A stretch of 64,000 nucleotides of DNA from Hyphomicrobiales bacterium. Lineage in GTDB: Bacteria; Pseudomonadota; Alphaproteobacteria; Rhizobiales; Rhizobiaceae. The DNA is taken from positions 1 through 64,000 of the forward strand of contig UBXM01000016.1 of the NCBI GenBank assembly GCA_900469445.1, read 5' to 3'. Of the stretch, positions 63,041 through 64,000 are shown piece after piece (positions within the stretch are counted from its first letter, which is position 1; each line of letters begins with the position of its first letter). The notes below the pieces were generated by a model, which was not told the origin of the DNA, ran no database searches, and was given only the letters and a program-made list of their open reading frames with translations. The position numbers and the translations under genes are program-made.

Positions 63041-64000
63041 ATGTTTGAGAACCTGCAGGACCGTCTTGGCTCCATTCTGAATGGACTGACCGGCCGTGGC
63101 GCGTTGAGCGAGGCGGATGTTGCCGCAGCGCTCCGCGAGGTTCGCCGTGCGCTGCTGGAAGCCGACGTGGCGCTGGAAGTCGTGCGCGCCTTCACCGACA
63201 AGGTGCGTGAGAAGGCGGTTGGCGCCGAAGTTCTGAAATCGATCAAGCCCGGCCAGATGGTCGTCAAGATCGTCCATGACGAACTGGTCGAGATGCTCGG
63301 CTCCGAAGGCGTCGGCATCAGCCTAGCGGCCGCTGCTCCCGTCGTCATCATGATGGTCGGTCTGCAGGGCTCCGGTAAGACGACGACGACCGGCAAGATC
63401 GCCAAGCGGCTGACCGAGCGCGACAAGAAAAAGGTGCTAATGGCGTCGCTCGATACGCGCCGCCCGGCAGCCCAGGAACAGTTGCGCCAGCTCGGCGTGC
63501 AGACGCAAGTCGACACGCTGCCGATCGTTGCCGGCCAGTCGCCAACCGATATCGCCGCGCGCGCCGTGCAGGCTGCCAAGCTCGGCGGCCATGATGTCGT
63601 CATCCTCGACACCGCCGGCCGCACGCATATCGACGAACCGCTGATGCAGGAAATGGCGGAAATCAAGCGGAAGTCCAATCCGCATGAAATCCTGCTCGTG
63701 GCCGATAGCCTGACCGGTCAGGACGCCGTTAATCTGGCCCGCAATTTCGATGAACGTGTCGGCATTACCGGCCTTGTTCTGACCCGTATGGACGGCGATG
63801 GCCGTGGCGGTGCAGCGCTCTCGATGCGTGCCGTCACCGGCAAGCCGATCAAGCTGATCGGTGTCGGCGAAAAGATGACGGAGATGGAGGAATTCCATCC
63901 CCGCCGTATCGCCGACCGTATTCTCGGCATGGGCGACATCGTCTCGCTCGTTGAAAAGGCTGCCGAAAACATCGATGCGGAAAAAGCCGCGGCGATGGCC
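63041..64000 (+). CDS. ffh: Signal recognition particle protein Ffh (partial)
   Basis: The 54-kDa-type GTPase subunit of SRP. The 320 residues present cover the N domain (MFENLQDRLGSILNGL onwards) and the G domain with GLQGSGKTTTTGKIA, DTRRPAAQEQL, DTAGRTHIDE and TRMDGDGRGGAA. The methionine-rich M domain lies beyond the right edge. GAAGGAAGACACG with AAGGAAG precedes the ATG. Its receptor gene ftsY is 6 kb away on the other strand. Confidence 0.97.
   Translation, partial: MFENLQDRLGSILNGLTGRGALSEADVAAALREVRRALLEADVALEVVRAFTDKVREKAVGAEVLKSIKPGQMVVKIVHDELVEMLGSEGVGISLAAAAPVVIMMVGLQGSGKTTTTGKIAKRLTERDKKKVLMASLDTRRPAAQEQLRQLGVQTQVDTLPIVAGQSPTDIAARAVQAAKLGGHDVVILDTAGRTHIDEPLMQEMAEIKRKSNPHEILLVADSLTGQDAVNLARNFDERVGITGLVLTRMDGDGRGGAALSMRAVTGKPIKLIGVGEKMTEMEEFHPRRIADRILGMGDIVSLVEKAAENIDAEKAAAMA

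Overview
This window is a dense, G+C-rich chromosomal segment from an alphaproteobacterium, most likely a member of the Rhizobiaceae (Rhizobium/Agrobacterium/Neorhizobium group). The evidence is gene content and order: a hemC-hemD-mitofilin-like-hemY-terB run, a dapF-mtaB-ftsY-ispZ run, IalB, DUF2794 and DUF2585 proteins, and a structured leader in front of a Bax-inhibitor gene that matches the Rhizobiales ybhL motif. No rRNA, tRNA, insertion sequence, prophage or CRISPR array was recognised. All genes look intact except ffh, which runs off the right edge.

Layout. 0.1-3.6 kb: minus-strand operon tsaD-gpsA-YciI-EVE-METTL20-like methyltransferase. 3.7-9.7 kb: plus-strand haem block hemC, hemD, a Mic60/mitofilin-like membrane protein, hemY, terB-like gene and a glutamine amidotransferase. 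9.9-12.2 kb: membrane acyltransferase followed directly by a Tat-exported SGNH hydrolase. 12.1-17.4 kb: MFS exporter, yggT-DUF167, ppa, GNAT and typA. 17.5-21.4 kb: ferric-type ABC importer. 21.5-29.1 kb: M3 peptidase, MarR/Bcr exporter, argG, a ParDE toxin-antitoxin pair, SDR and LysE. 29.1-31.9 kb: TrpX-type ABC importer. 32.1-38.6 kb: MarR/FUSC exporter, rlmN, IalB, an ECF sigma factor, DUF1232, PCD and thpR. 38.6-42.6 kb: tesA-like esterase diverging from a ybbA-ybbP ABC pair. 42.7-46.7 kb: ybhL with leader RNA, GNAT, DUF2794, DUF1223 and TauE. 47-53 kb: acnA, then ccmABCDG for cytochrome c maturation. 53-59.4 kb: GGDEF protein, DUF2585, ispZ, ftsY, mtaB and dapF. 59.6-64 kb: spermidine-synthase-like gene, haem oxygenase, MBL hydrolase, VapBC and the start of ffh.

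Themes. Haem runs through the window: synthesis (hemC, hemD, hemY), export and cytochrome c assembly (ccmABCDG) and breakdown (haem oxygenase). Both protein halves of the SRP pathway (ftsY, ffh) lie within 8 kb. tsaD makes the t6A tRNA modification that mtaB later thiomethylates.

The most unusual feature is a family of palindromic GC-rich repeats. They occur at the left edge, between tauE and acnA, between ccmA and ccmB, and twice inside the reading frame of ftsY, where each copy contributes exactly 15 codons. Other points worth checking are a terminator-like hairpin in the long ffh leader, a perfect inverted-repeat operator before vapB, and an ECF sigma gene with no anti-sigma neighbour.
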